Source: Kitasatospora sp. MAA4
Lineage (GTDB): Bacteria > Actinomycetota > Actinomycetes > Streptomycetales > Streptomycetaceae
Length of the DNA: 64,000 bases
Assembly: GCF_029893355.1 (NCBI RefSeq)
Contig: NZ_JARZAI010000002.1
Coordinates: 62,001 to 126,000 of the forward strand
Direction of reading: 5' to 3'
Positions 40,986 to 48,444 of the stretch are shown here, piece after piece (the first letter of the stretch is position 1; every line of letters begins with the position of its first letter). A program made the position numbers and the translations under genes. Under the pieces are notes generated by a model. It worked only from the letters and a program-made list of their open reading frames with translations. It was not told the DNA's origin and ran no database searches.

Positions 40986-41377
40986 GCCGGCCCCGGATCG
41001 GCGTCGACCTCGTACCGCTCTCCCGGGTCAGCGAGCTGCTGGATCCCGAAGTCGGGCCGGTGCTCGGGCGGTTCCTCTCCGCCGAGGAGTCGGCCGCCTC
41101 CCGGACCCCGGACGGTGCACCCGACCACGCCGGGATCGCCGGACGGCTGGCCGCCAAGGAGGCCGTCTTCAAGCTGTTCGGCGCCGTCGGACGGCCGGTG
41201 CCCTGGCAGGGCATCGAGATCCTGCGCGGTCCCGGTGGCCGGCCGGTGGTCCGACTCTCCGGCAGCGCAACCGAGTTGGCCACCAGCGTCGGACTCGGCC
41301 CGATCGACGTCAGCATCAGCCACGACGGCGGCTTCGCGATCGCCGTCGCGGCCGCCACCACCTCAGCAGATCACTGA
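40982..41377 (+). CDS. AcpS-type holo-ACP synthase
   Basis: This 131-residue phosphopantetheinyl transferase should convert apo-ACPs to holo form. Motifs are intact: GVDLVPLSR (Mg-binding Asp), GRLAAKEAVFKLFG (Lys-Glu-Ala) and VSISHDGGFAIAVAA. GTG 40982 overlaps the preceding stop (GTGA). Its location between the ligase and the first ACP suggests a dedicated enzyme for the two cluster ACPs, distinct from the housekeeping AcpS expected elsewhere in the genome. Confidence 0.92.
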   Translation: MSRPRIGVDLVPLSRVSELLDPEVGPVLGRFLSAEESAASRTPDGAPDHAGIAGRLAAKEAVFKLFGAVGRPVPWQGIEILRGPGGRPVVRLSGSATELATSVGLGPIDVSISHDGGFAIAVAAATTSADH

Positions 41378-41393
41378 TTCCGAAGGGAATGCC

Positions 41394-41627
41394 ATGAGTT
41401 CCGCAGGTATCGACAAGGTCCGGGACTGGATCCTCGGCCGCCACCCCGACCGCACCGAGCTTGCCGCCGACGTCGACCTCATCGAGAGCCGGCTGGTCGA
41501 CTCGCTCGCCTTCGTCGAACTCGTCTACACCATCGAGGATGCCGCAGGCATCGAGATCGACTTCGACGCCATCGACATCGAGGACTTCCAGACCCTGGCG
41601 ACCATCGAGAAGGCGTTCTTCGCCTGA
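41394..41627 (+). CDS. Discrete acyl/aminoacyl carrier protein 1
   Basis: The 77-residue carrier has its phosphopantetheine site at Ser37 in RLVDSLAFVELV, a helix II acidic face and the usual four-helix pattern. ATG 41394 follows CGAAGGGA. It directly follows the ligase and PPTase genes and is the most likely amino-acid acceptor of the pair of ACPs in the cluster. Confidence 0.93.
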   Translation: MSSAGIDKVRDWILGRHPDRTELAADVDLIESRLVDSLAFVELVYTIEDAAGIEIDFDAIDIEDFQTLATIEKAFFA

Positions 41628-41648
41628 TCCCGAGGAGGGGTCTTCACC

Positions 41649-42473
41649 ATGGATGCAGTCTCGTACACCGCACAGTGGATGGCCGCGGCCCGCGCGCAGG
41701 AGTCCGAGCGCGATGACGCGCTGTTCGTCGACCCGCTGGCTCGCGAACTGGCCGCGCCCAGGGGCTTCGAGTTGATCGAGCGCTACGCCGGCGGCGGCCT
41801 GCTGCCGTTCATCTCCATCCGGACCAGGTTCCTGGACGACGCCATCCGGGAGATCCTCGCCGAGAGCGGGATCCAGCAGGTGGTGCTGATCGCGGCGGGC
41901 ATGGACACCCGCGCGTTCCGGCTCGACTGGCCGCAGGGCACCGAGGTCTACGAGGTCGACCACGCCCTGCTGATCGCCGAGAAGCGCCGCCGGCTCGACG
42001 CGCTGGGTGCCGAGGCGCGCACCGACCGGCGCGAGGTCTCCGCCGACCTCACCCAGGACTGGCTGCCCGCCCTGGAGGCAGCCGGCTTCGACCGCGACCG
42101 CCCGACCCTGTGGGTCGCCGAGGCGCTGACCTTCTTCCTCACCGAGGAGCAGGCCGCCGGACTGCTGCGCCTGCTCGCCTCCGCCTCGGCCCCCGGCAGC
42201 CAGCTCGCCTTCGACATCCTCGGGCGCGCCCTGCTGCGCAGCCCGTTCTCGAAGCCCTTCCTGGACACCCTCGCCGCCGACGGGACGCCGTGGATCTTCG
42301 GCACCGACGAGCCCGAGGAGTTCCTGACGGCGAACGGCTGGAAGACCACCGACCTGCGCGAGCCCGGCCAACCCGGCGCCGGCGAGGGACGCTGGCCGTA
42401 CCAGGTCCAGCCGAGGAACCGCCGCGGCGCCAACCGGCTCTGGCTGATCCGCGCCGAGATCGCGACGGCCTGA
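41649..42473 (+). CDS. SAM-dependent O-methyltransferase (LCMT/TIGR00027 family)
   Basis: The 274-residue leucine carboxyl methyltransferase-like protein has QVVLIAAGMDTRAFRLDWP (motif I), VYEVDHALLIAEKRRRL and WVAEALTFFLTEEQA. The family includes carboxyl and hydroxyl O-methyltransferases of secondary metabolism. A carboxylate, oxime or hydroxylamine oxygen made by the diiron enzyme would be a suitable acceptor; this is inference. Its stop overlaps the KAS III-like start (TGATG). Confidence 0.9.
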   Translation: MDAVSYTAQWMAAARAQESERDDALFVDPLARELAAPRGFELIERYAGGGLLPFISIRTRFLDDAIREILAESGIQQVVLIAAGMDTRAFRLDWPQGTEVYEVDHALLIAEKRRRLDALGAEARTDRREVSADLTQDWLPALEAAGFDRDRPTLWVAEALTFFLTEEQAAGLLRLLASASAPGSQLAFDILGRALLRSPFSKPFLDTLAADGTPWIFGTDEPEEFLTANGWKTTDLREPGQPGAGEGRWPYQVQPRNRRGANRLWLIRAEIATA

Positions 42474-43447
42474 TGAGCCGTCCGATCGCCGATCGCCGGA
42501 TCACCCTGGAGCGGATCGAGTCGTACCTGCCCGAGCGCAGTGTGCGGATCGAGGAGTTGGGCGAGCGGCTGGGCCTGCGCCGGGCCGAACTCGGCGTGTT
42601 CCGCAAGTTCTACGGCCTGGACACGCTCCGCTTCGATCCCGAACTCCCGCTGCTCGACCTGCTGCGGCCCGCCGCGCGCAGCGCTCTGGCCGCCCTGCCC
42701 GAGGGCGGCCGGGTGGACTACCTGGCCTACGCCCACGTCACCCAGGCGGTGGCCCCGGCCGACGTGGACATCGCCCAGCTGGTCGCCGACGACCTCGGAC
42801 TGGCCGGCACCGAGGCATTCGGCCTCAGCCACCAGGCCTGTGTCAGCAGCCTGGGCGCCATCGAGGTGCTCGGCGAACTGCTGCGCGCGGAGGGCGGCGA
42901 GGGCGCGTACGCCCTGATGGTCACCGGCGAGCAGGCGTACTCGCCGATCGTCCAGCACGTCCCCAACACCGCGATCATGGCCGACGCCTCGGCCTCCTGC
43001 CTGATCACCCTGGACGGCGCCGGCGACGTGGTCCGGTCCTTCGCCCTGCGGACCCTGGGCGAGTACGCCCAGTGGCTGGAGCTGACCCCCGAGCAGAACA
43101 CCGAGTTCGGCGAGCAGTACGGCGCCAGGATCGCCGAGGTCATCCAGCAGGCCCTGGCGGAGGCCGGGTTGACGCTCGACGAGGTCGACCTGGTGATCCC
43201 GCACAACGTCAACAAGCTGGCCTGGCGGCAGACCGTCAAGGAGTTGGACGTAGCAACGGAGAAGGTGTTCCTGGACAACGTCCCGCGCTTCAGCCACACC
43301 TTCGCCTCGGACGTCTTCGTCAACTACACGACCCTGCGGGACGCCGGCCGCCTGGTGGACGGCGCCCACTACCTGCTGGTCTCCGTCGGCCTGGGCGCCA
43401 CCTTCGGCGCGATGGTGATCACCCACCGCGCGGCGGGAGGGATCTGA
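42473..43447 (+). CDS. KAS III-like condensing enzyme with Cys-His-His triad
   Basis: The 324-residue FabH-type thiolase-fold protein has a nucleophile at Cys123 (GLSHQACVSSLGA) and His244 in VIPHNVNKLA. Where FabH has the Asn of GNTSAAS this protein reads FSHTFASD, so the third residue is His275. A Cys-His-His triad is typical of KAS I/II rather than KAS III. It may therefore condense or transfer an unusual acyl-ACP substrate. It lies between the methyltransferase and the second ACP gene, with coupled starts on both sides. Confidence 0.85.
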   Translation: MSRPIADRRITLERIESYLPERSVRIEELGERLGLRRAELGVFRKFYGLDTLRFDPELPLLDLLRPAARSALAALPEGGRVDYLAYAHVTQAVAPADVDIAQLVADDLGLAGTEAFGLSHQACVSSLGAIEVLGELLRAEGGEGAYALMVTGEQAYSPIVQHVPNTAIMADASASCLITLDGAGDVVRSFALRTLGEYAQWLELTPEQNTEFGEQYGARIAEVIQQALAEAGLTLDEVDLVIPHNVNKLAWRQTVKELDVATEKVFLDNVPRFSHTFASDVFVNYTTLRDAGRLVDGAHYLLVSVGLGATFGAMVITHRAAGGI

Positions 43448-43713
43448 TGAACCGTCAGAAAGTACTGGCCGTCATCGAGAAGGCGCTCAGCGAGGTGCTG
43501 GAGCGGCCGATCTCCGGGCTCACGGAGGAGACCGCGCTCTTCGACGAGCTGCACCTCGACTCGCTCGCCGTGCTGGGGCTGCTGATGACCGTCGAGGAGG
43601 CGACCGGGATCTCGGTCGACCCGGAGAAGCTCGACATCGACCACCTGCGGACCATGCGCTCCTTCGCCGACTACGTCGAGGCCGCACTGCGCAGCGCGAA
43701 GGGGACCTCATGA
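43447..43713 (+). CDS. Discrete acyl carrier protein 2
   Basis: The 88-residue carrier has its attachment Ser39 in ELHLDSLAVLGLL. It starts in the stop of the KAS III-like gene and ends in the start of the ketosynthase-like gene (ATGA). Its sequence differs clearly from ACP1, suggesting a different cargo, such as an acyl or malonyl unit versus an amino acid. Confidence 0.93.
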   Translation: MNRQKVLAVIEKALSEVLERPISGLTEETALFDELHLDSLAVLGLLMTVEEATGISVDPEKLDIDHLRTMRSFADYVEAALRSAKGTS

Positions 43714-44540
43714 GCGCACTCGCCGTCCGGGCCGCCGCCGCGGTGCGCTCGCCGCAGGGCCGGGCACCGGGCCAGGCCCCGGCCGCGCTCGACTACTACC
43801 GCGACCTGCTCGCTCCCTTCGGGGCGAAGCCGGACGAGGAGTTGCTGAGCCGCGGCTCCCACGTCCACCACCGCGACCTCGCGGACCTGCTCGCCGCCGA
43901 CGTCGGCGTCGGCCGCAGCCGGCCGGAGCTGCTGATCGTCACCCACGCCCTCCCGGACGTGGTGCCGTTCACCGCCGTCGCGCCGTACCTGACCGATCGC
44001 CTCGGCGGCCGGGCGACCAACTTCGCGATCGGCCAGCAGGGCCTGGCCGCACCCTTCACCGCGCTGCGGATCGCCTCGGTGTACCACAGCGCGGGGCGGG
44101 CCGCGGAGGTGGTGCTGGCGGTGCTGGAGCAGACCACCCTGCCGACGGCCTTCCCGCTGGTCCAGCAGACCCCGCTGGTCGACTCGGCCGCGGCGCTGGT
44201 CCTCGGGGCCTCCACCGGGGACGGCCTGCGTTTCGTCCGGGCGCACTCGGCCGCTTCGGCGGCGGCCGCCCTCGGCGAGGGCGCCCTGGGCCGGGACGTC
44301 GGTGAGGACGGCACGCTGCTGGTGCTCGGCCCCTGGGTCACCGAGTCCGTCCCGGAGTGCACCGCGGTGCACCGGGCGGCGCCGGGCAGCTACTGCACCA
44401 GCCTCTGGCTGGAGCTGGCCGACCACTGGCAGGAGTGGCAGCAGACCTACCGGCGGATCGTGCTGTGCGACACCGACCCGCGCTCCGGCCGCAGCCACGT
44501 CGCACTCTTCGCAACCGAAGGGGAGGTCGGAACACCATGA
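43710..44540 (+). CDS. Ketosynthase-like partner with Gln in place of active Cys
   Basis: The 276-residue protein's N-terminal half follows the thiolase/KAS III pattern (ELLIVTHALPDVVPFTAVAP; AALVLGASTGDG). The active-site loop reads FAIGQQGLAAPFTAL, with Gln109 where a condensing enzyme has Cys. The C-terminal half is shorter than in FabH. Cys-to-Gln is the state of chain length factors and of decarboxylating KSQ domains, so it may be a non-condensing subunit of the KAS III-like protein. Divergence is high; the family call is by pattern only. Confidence 0.65.
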   Translation: MSALAVRAAAAVRSPQGRAPGQAPAALDYYRDLLAPFGAKPDEELLSRGSHVHHRDLADLLAADVGVGRSRPELLIVTHALPDVVPFTAVAPYLTDRLGGRATNFAIGQQGLAAPFTALRIASVYHSAGRAAEVVLAVLEQTTLPTAFPLVQQTPLVDSAAALVLGASTGDGLRFVRAHSAASAAAALGEGALGRDVGEDGTLLVLGPWVTESVPECTAVHRAAPGSYCTSLWLELADHWQEWQQTYRRIVLCDTDPRSGRSHVALFATEGEVGTP

Positions 44541-45910
44541 CCACGGTCAACGAGCGGACCATCAGACTGGACTCCGCGCGAGCCGGGACCGGCCCGGCCA
44601 CCTGGGGGCAGCGGGCGATCTGGGGGGTCGTCACCCGACTGGGTGACGACGCACCCCGGTACAACCTGCCGATCGACCTGCCCGTCACCCCGCCCCGCCC
44701 GGTGGCCCGCGTCCTCGCGGACCTGACGGAGCTGCTCCGGCTCCACGACAGCCTGCACACCAGGCTCCTGCCGGACGGCGCGGACGGTCTGGAGCAGGTC
44801 GTGGACGGCAGCGGCGAGCTCGCGGTGCAGGTCCGGCAGTGCGCTGCGGCCGAGGCCCCGGCCGTCAGTGCCGATCTGCTCCAGGAGCTGGCCGGGCGCT
44901 CCTTCGACCACGCGCGGCAGTGGCCGCTGCGGGTCGGCCTGGTGGAGTGCGAGGGCGCGGTCCACCGGCTGGTGCTGGCCGCCTCGCACGCCGCGATGGA
45001 CTACTGGGGGCTGGGCCGGCTGCTCCGCGACCTCCAGTCCATCGAGTCAGGGGAGAGTGCCGAGTCGCTGCGCCGCTCCCGCCCGGCCCAACAGCCGCTG
45101 GAGGCCGCGGAGTTCCAGGCATCGCCGATCGGCCGGCGCCGGGACGAGGCGGCCCGGCGCTACTGGTGCGAGCAGCTGGCCGCCGGCCCCCGGCGGATGT
45201 TCCGCGAGCCGGCAGCGCCGGAACTCGCCGCCGATCCGGACCGGCGCTTCCCCAACGCGGTGCTGCGCTCGCCCGCGCTGGCGGTCGCCGTCGGGCGGGT
45301 GGCGGCCGGGCTGGAGGTGAGCGACGCCGCGGTGCTGCTGGGGGCGGCCTCGCATCAGCTGGCCAGGATGTCCGGGAGCAGTGACGTGCTCTTCCAGGTG
45401 GTGGTGGGAAACCGATTCCAGCCGGCCGCCGCCGCGTCGGTCAGCACGGTGGCGCAGGAGGCGGTGTTCCTGCTCACGGATGCTGACCGGGACTTGGCGG
45501 ACGTGGTGCGGCGGACGCGGTCCGTCTCGTTCAGCGCGTTCCGCCACGCGGGGTACGACAAGTGGGCGCTGGAGCGGGAGGTGGCGCAGCTGGTCGAGAA
45601 GGGGGAGGCGGCCGACCACTCGTACTGGTGGAACGACACCCGGGACCCGGGCGTCGGGCCGTTCGACACCGTCGAGCAGCCGCGGGCCGCGCTGGGCGAG
45701 CTGATCGGGCGGACCGAGCTGAGCTGGCCGACGCAGTTCCCGCCCCGCAGGAACGTCTCGGTGGCGGTGGACGTGCTGACCGCCCCGGGCGCCCTGGACC
45801 TCGCGATGACCGCCGACCCGGCGGTCCTGACCCGCGAGGGGATGGAGCGGTTCCTGCGCGGGGTCGAGGGGCTGGTCGTCGGCGAGGCGATCGCGCTGGG
45901 GGACGGATGA
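44537..45910 (+). CDS. Free-standing condensation-domain protein
   Basis: The 457-residue protein is one NRPS condensation domain without adenylation or carrier domains. The catalytic motif HHxxxDG appears as SHAAMDYWG: the second, catalytic His151 and Asp155 are kept, while the first His and the Gly are replaced (Ser150, Tyr156). VLFQVVVGNRF and the N-terminal TWGQRAIWG fit the fold. Stand-alone C domains form amides or esters between carrier-bound acyl groups and amines or alcohols, so it may join or release the chains on ACP1 and ACP2. ATG 44537 overlaps the previous stop. Confidence 0.85.
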   Translation: MTTVNERTIRLDSARAGTGPATWGQRAIWGVVTRLGDDAPRYNLPIDLPVTPPRPVARVLADLTELLRLHDSLHTRLLPDGADGLEQVVDGSGELAVQVRQCAAAEAPAVSADLLQELAGRSFDHARQWPLRVGLVECEGAVHRLVLAASHAAMDYWGLGRLLRDLQSIESGESAESLRRSRPAQQPLEAAEFQASPIGRRRDEAARRYWCEQLAAGPRRMFREPAAPELAADPDRRFPNAVLRSPALAVAVGRVAAGLEVSDAAVLLGAASHQLARMSGSSDVLFQVVVGNRFQPAAAASVSTVAQEAVFLLTDADRDLADVVRRTRSVSFSAFRHAGYDKWALEREVAQLVEKGEAADHSYWWNDTRDPGVGPFDTVEQPRAALGELIGRTELSWPTQFPPRRNVSVAVDVLTAPGALDLAMTADPAVLTREGMERFLRGVEGLVVGEAIALGDG

Positions 45911-46938
45911 CCGTGCGGTACGCGGGAATCGCCTGGACCGGCGCGGGCTACCGGGTCGAGGTCCTGGACGGCGCCGGGCGCCGGGCGGTTGAGCCGAGCA
46001 GCTGGGGTGCCGACCGGGTCGCCGAACTCATCGCCTGGCTGCGGGACCTGGCGGGTGGGCCGACGCCGGCCGTGGTGCTGGAGAGCACCAACGGCCTGCT
46101 GGACGGGCCGATGACGGCGGCCGGTCTGGAGGTCTACCGCGCGGACCCCTGGCTGCTGCCGCCCCGGCCGCGGTTCGGGTCCGTCCCGGCCGACCGGCTG
46201 GTGGAGCTGGCCCGCAGCGCGCCCGGCAGGCTGACCCGGGTGACCGCCGAAGGGGGCAGCCTGACCGGCCGCGCCGAGGAGTACTTCGACGGCGTGCGGC
46301 GCGGCGAGCCGATCCGGGCGGCGCTGACGGCGGCCGGACGCTGCTTCGAGCACGGCCGCCGGGACACCCCGCGGGTCGCGCTCACCTTCGACGACGGCCC
46401 CGATCCGGTGCACACCCGCCAGGTGCTGGAGATCCTGGAGCGCTACGGCGCGCGGGCGACCTTCTTCTGCGTCGGTCACCATGTCGCGGCGCTGCCCGAC
46501 GAGGTGCGCCGGATCGCCTCGGCCGGCCACGAACTGGGCAACCACACCTGGTCGCACCCCTTCCTGCTCGACCTGACGCCGGATCAACTGCGCGAGCAGC
46601 TGGACCGGACGGCGGAGGCGGTGGTCCGGGTGACCGGCCAGGTCCCGACCCGGTTCCGACCGCCGTACGGCGCGCTGAGCCCCGAGGTGCTGGCCGCCCT
46701 GGAGGGGCATCCGACCACCCTGACGCTGTGGGACGTCGACTCCCGCGACTGGTCCAGGCCCGGGCCCGAGCGGATCGCCGCGACCGTCCTGGACGCCGCC
46801 GGGCCGGGTTCGGTGGTGCTGCTGCACGAGGGCGCCGGCGATCGCGGCCAGACCGTACAGGCCCTTCCGTCGATCATCGAGGGCCTGCTCGATCGCGGCC
46901 TGGACCTGGTCACCGTGGGAGAACTGCCCGCACCGTGA
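45907..46938 (+). CDS. NodB-type deacetylase with an RNase H-like N-terminal domain
   Basis: The 343-residue protein's residues from about 150 on are a polysaccharide-deacetylase domain: ALTFDDGPDPVHT (Asp-Asp), NHTWSHPFL (metal His pair), FRPPYGA, WDVDSRDW and VLLHEG. No signal peptide is seen, so it should act in the cytoplasm. The N-terminal about 120 residues ([46 protein letters not shown]) resemble the RNase H-fold start of IS110-family transposases, but the first catalytic Asp is absent. A role as amide hydrolase on a pathway intermediate is my inference. Confidence 0.8.
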   Translation: MTVRYAGIAWTGAGYRVEVLDGAGRRAVEPSSWGADRVAELIAWLRDLAGGPTPAVVLESTNGLLDGPMTAAGLEVYRADPWLLPPRPRFGSVPADRLVELARSAPGRLTRVTAEGGSLTGRAEEYFDGVRRGEPIRAALTAAGRCFEHGRRDTPRVALTFDDGPDPVHTRQVLEILERYGARATFFCVGHHVAALPDEVRRIASAGHELGNHTWSHPFLLDLTPDQLREQLDRTAEAVVRVTGQVPTRFRPPYGALSPEVLAALEGHPTTLTLWDVDSRDWSRPGPERIAATVLDAAGPGSVVLLHEGAGDRGQTVQALPSIIEGLLDRGLDLVTVGELPAP

Positions 46939-46967
46939 ACGATCTACGACCGAAGGATCGCACCCCC

Positions 46968-48212
46968 ATGGAAGAACTCCTGACCGACCGCACAGCGGCT
47001 CTGCCCGATCAACAACCGGCGATCTGGTCCCGCAACTTCCGGTTCTACTTCACCGCCCGCAGCGCGGGCCTGCTCAGCTGGGCCATGCTGCCGGTCGCGG
47101 TCTCGGCCGGGCTGCTCCGCGCCGGGTACGGACTGAGCTCGGCGGGGTACGCGATGGCGTTCCTGGTGGGCCCGTTCGCCGCGCTGGTGCTCTTCGGCGG
47201 CGTGCTCGCCGACCGCTTCACCGCCCGCCGGATGATGATCGGCGCCGACCTCACCAACCTCACCACCCAGGTGCTGCTCGCCTTCCTCTTCCTGCACGGC
47301 ATCGACCACCTCTGGCAGCTGTACGCATTGCTGATGGTCGCCGGCACCGCCAACGCGATGTTCCAGCCGGGCGCCTCCTCCACCGTCCCGCTGGTGGCCC
47401 GCGACGTGCAGGGCGCCAACGGGGTGCTGCGGATCTCCGAGGCGCTCACCGGGCTGGGCGGCCCGGCGCTGGCCGGTCTGCTGGTCGGCACCGCCTCCAC
47501 CGGCTGGGTGATGGTGATCTCCGCCGTCGCCTACGGGACCAGCGCCCTCTGCCTGTTCGCGCTGCGGCTCGGGGTGGCGCCCGCCCCGCCGGCCGGCGAG
47601 AGCCTGTGGCGCAACCTGGTGGTCGGCTGGCAGGAGTTCCGCGCCCGCAGCTGGCTCTGGGGCGTGATCGTGATCTGGATGTTCTTCGCCGTGCTCTCCT
47701 GGGGGCCGCAGCTGTCGATCGCCGCCGGGGTGATCGTGCCCGCCCACGGTGCCACCGCCTTCGGGCTGATCAACTGCGCGCTCGGCGCGGGCACGGTGGC
47801 CGGCGGTCTGCTGGCGATCCGCTTCAAGCCCCGGCGGCCGCTCGCCGCCGGGGCCGTGGCGATGATGGCCTACCCGCTCTACCCGCTGGGCATCGTGCTC
47901 GGCTGGCCGGTCTGGCTGCTCGCCGCCGCCCAGGTCGTGGTCGGGGCCGGGATCGGCGTCTGGGGCGTGATGTGGGCCACCAGCGTGCAGACCCAGGTGC
48001 CGGGCGAGGTTCTCAACCGCGTCCACGCCTACGAGGTCGCGGGCTCGGTCGGCCTGTACCCGGTCGGCAGCGCGCTGGCCGGTCCCGCCGTCAGGGCGTT
48101 CGGCACCCACGGGGTGCTGCTGGTCGGCGCGGTGTCCGCGCTCCTCACCGCCACCGCCCTGCTGCTCGCCCGCCCGATCCGCACCCTGGGCCGGGTGCCG
48201 GACCGCACCTGA
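46968..48212 (+). CDS. MFS exporter
   Basis: The 414-residue major facilitator transporter is of the enterobactin exporter EntS-like/MFS_3 type: about 12 hydrophobic segments, loop motif GGVLADRFTARRMMIG and substrate-path FQPGASSTVPLVARDVQGAN. ATG 46968 is preceded by GAAGGA; a GTG at 46935 overlapping the previous stop is an alternative start. As the last gene of the co-directional cluster it probably exports the product. A strong hairpin follows. Confidence 0.9.
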   Translation: MEELLTDRTAALPDQQPAIWSRNFRFYFTARSAGLLSWAMLPVAVSAGLLRAGYGLSSAGYAMAFLVGPFAALVLFGGVLADRFTARRMMIGADLTNLTTQVLLAFLFLHGIDHLWQLYALLMVAGTANAMFQPGASSTVPLVARDVQGANGVLRISEALTGLGGPALAGLLVGTASTGWVMVISAVAYGTSALCLFALRLGVAPAPPAGESLWRNLVVGWQEFRARSWLWGVIVIWMFFAVLSWGPQLSIAAGVIVPAHGATAFGLINCALGAGTVAGGLLAIRFKPRRPLAAGAVAMMAYPLYPLGIVLGWPVWLLAAAQVVVGAGIGVWGVMWATSVQTQVPGEVLNRVHAYEVAGSVGLYPVGSALAGPAVRAFGTHGVLLVGAVSALLTATALLLARPIRTLGRVPDRT

Positions 48213-48215
48213 GCG

Positions 48216-48258
48216 ACGTCGGCCGGCCCGATCCCGACGGGGGCGGACCGGCCGACGT
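48216..48258 (+). terminator. Terminator of the biosynthetic cluster
   Basis: ACGTCGGCCGG (48216-48226) pairs perfectly with CCGGCCGACGT (48248-48258), extendable by two pairs, 4 bases after the MFS stop. The remaining gap to 48444 shows no gene. Confidence 0.6.
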
Positions 48259-48444
48259 TGCGAGGTGCCCGGATCCCCGGGCTGCAGCAGTTCCCCGTTC
48301 AGATGATCACAAAATGTGTCGGTGAACACTATCGATCCGTCAGGGAACCGTCCTCACCAAAATCTCATCTACCACCTCGGACAATGCCTGTGACCTGCGC
48401 GAGAAGCGGGTCGAGAACGGTGGACACCCCGAAGAAGGAGCACG

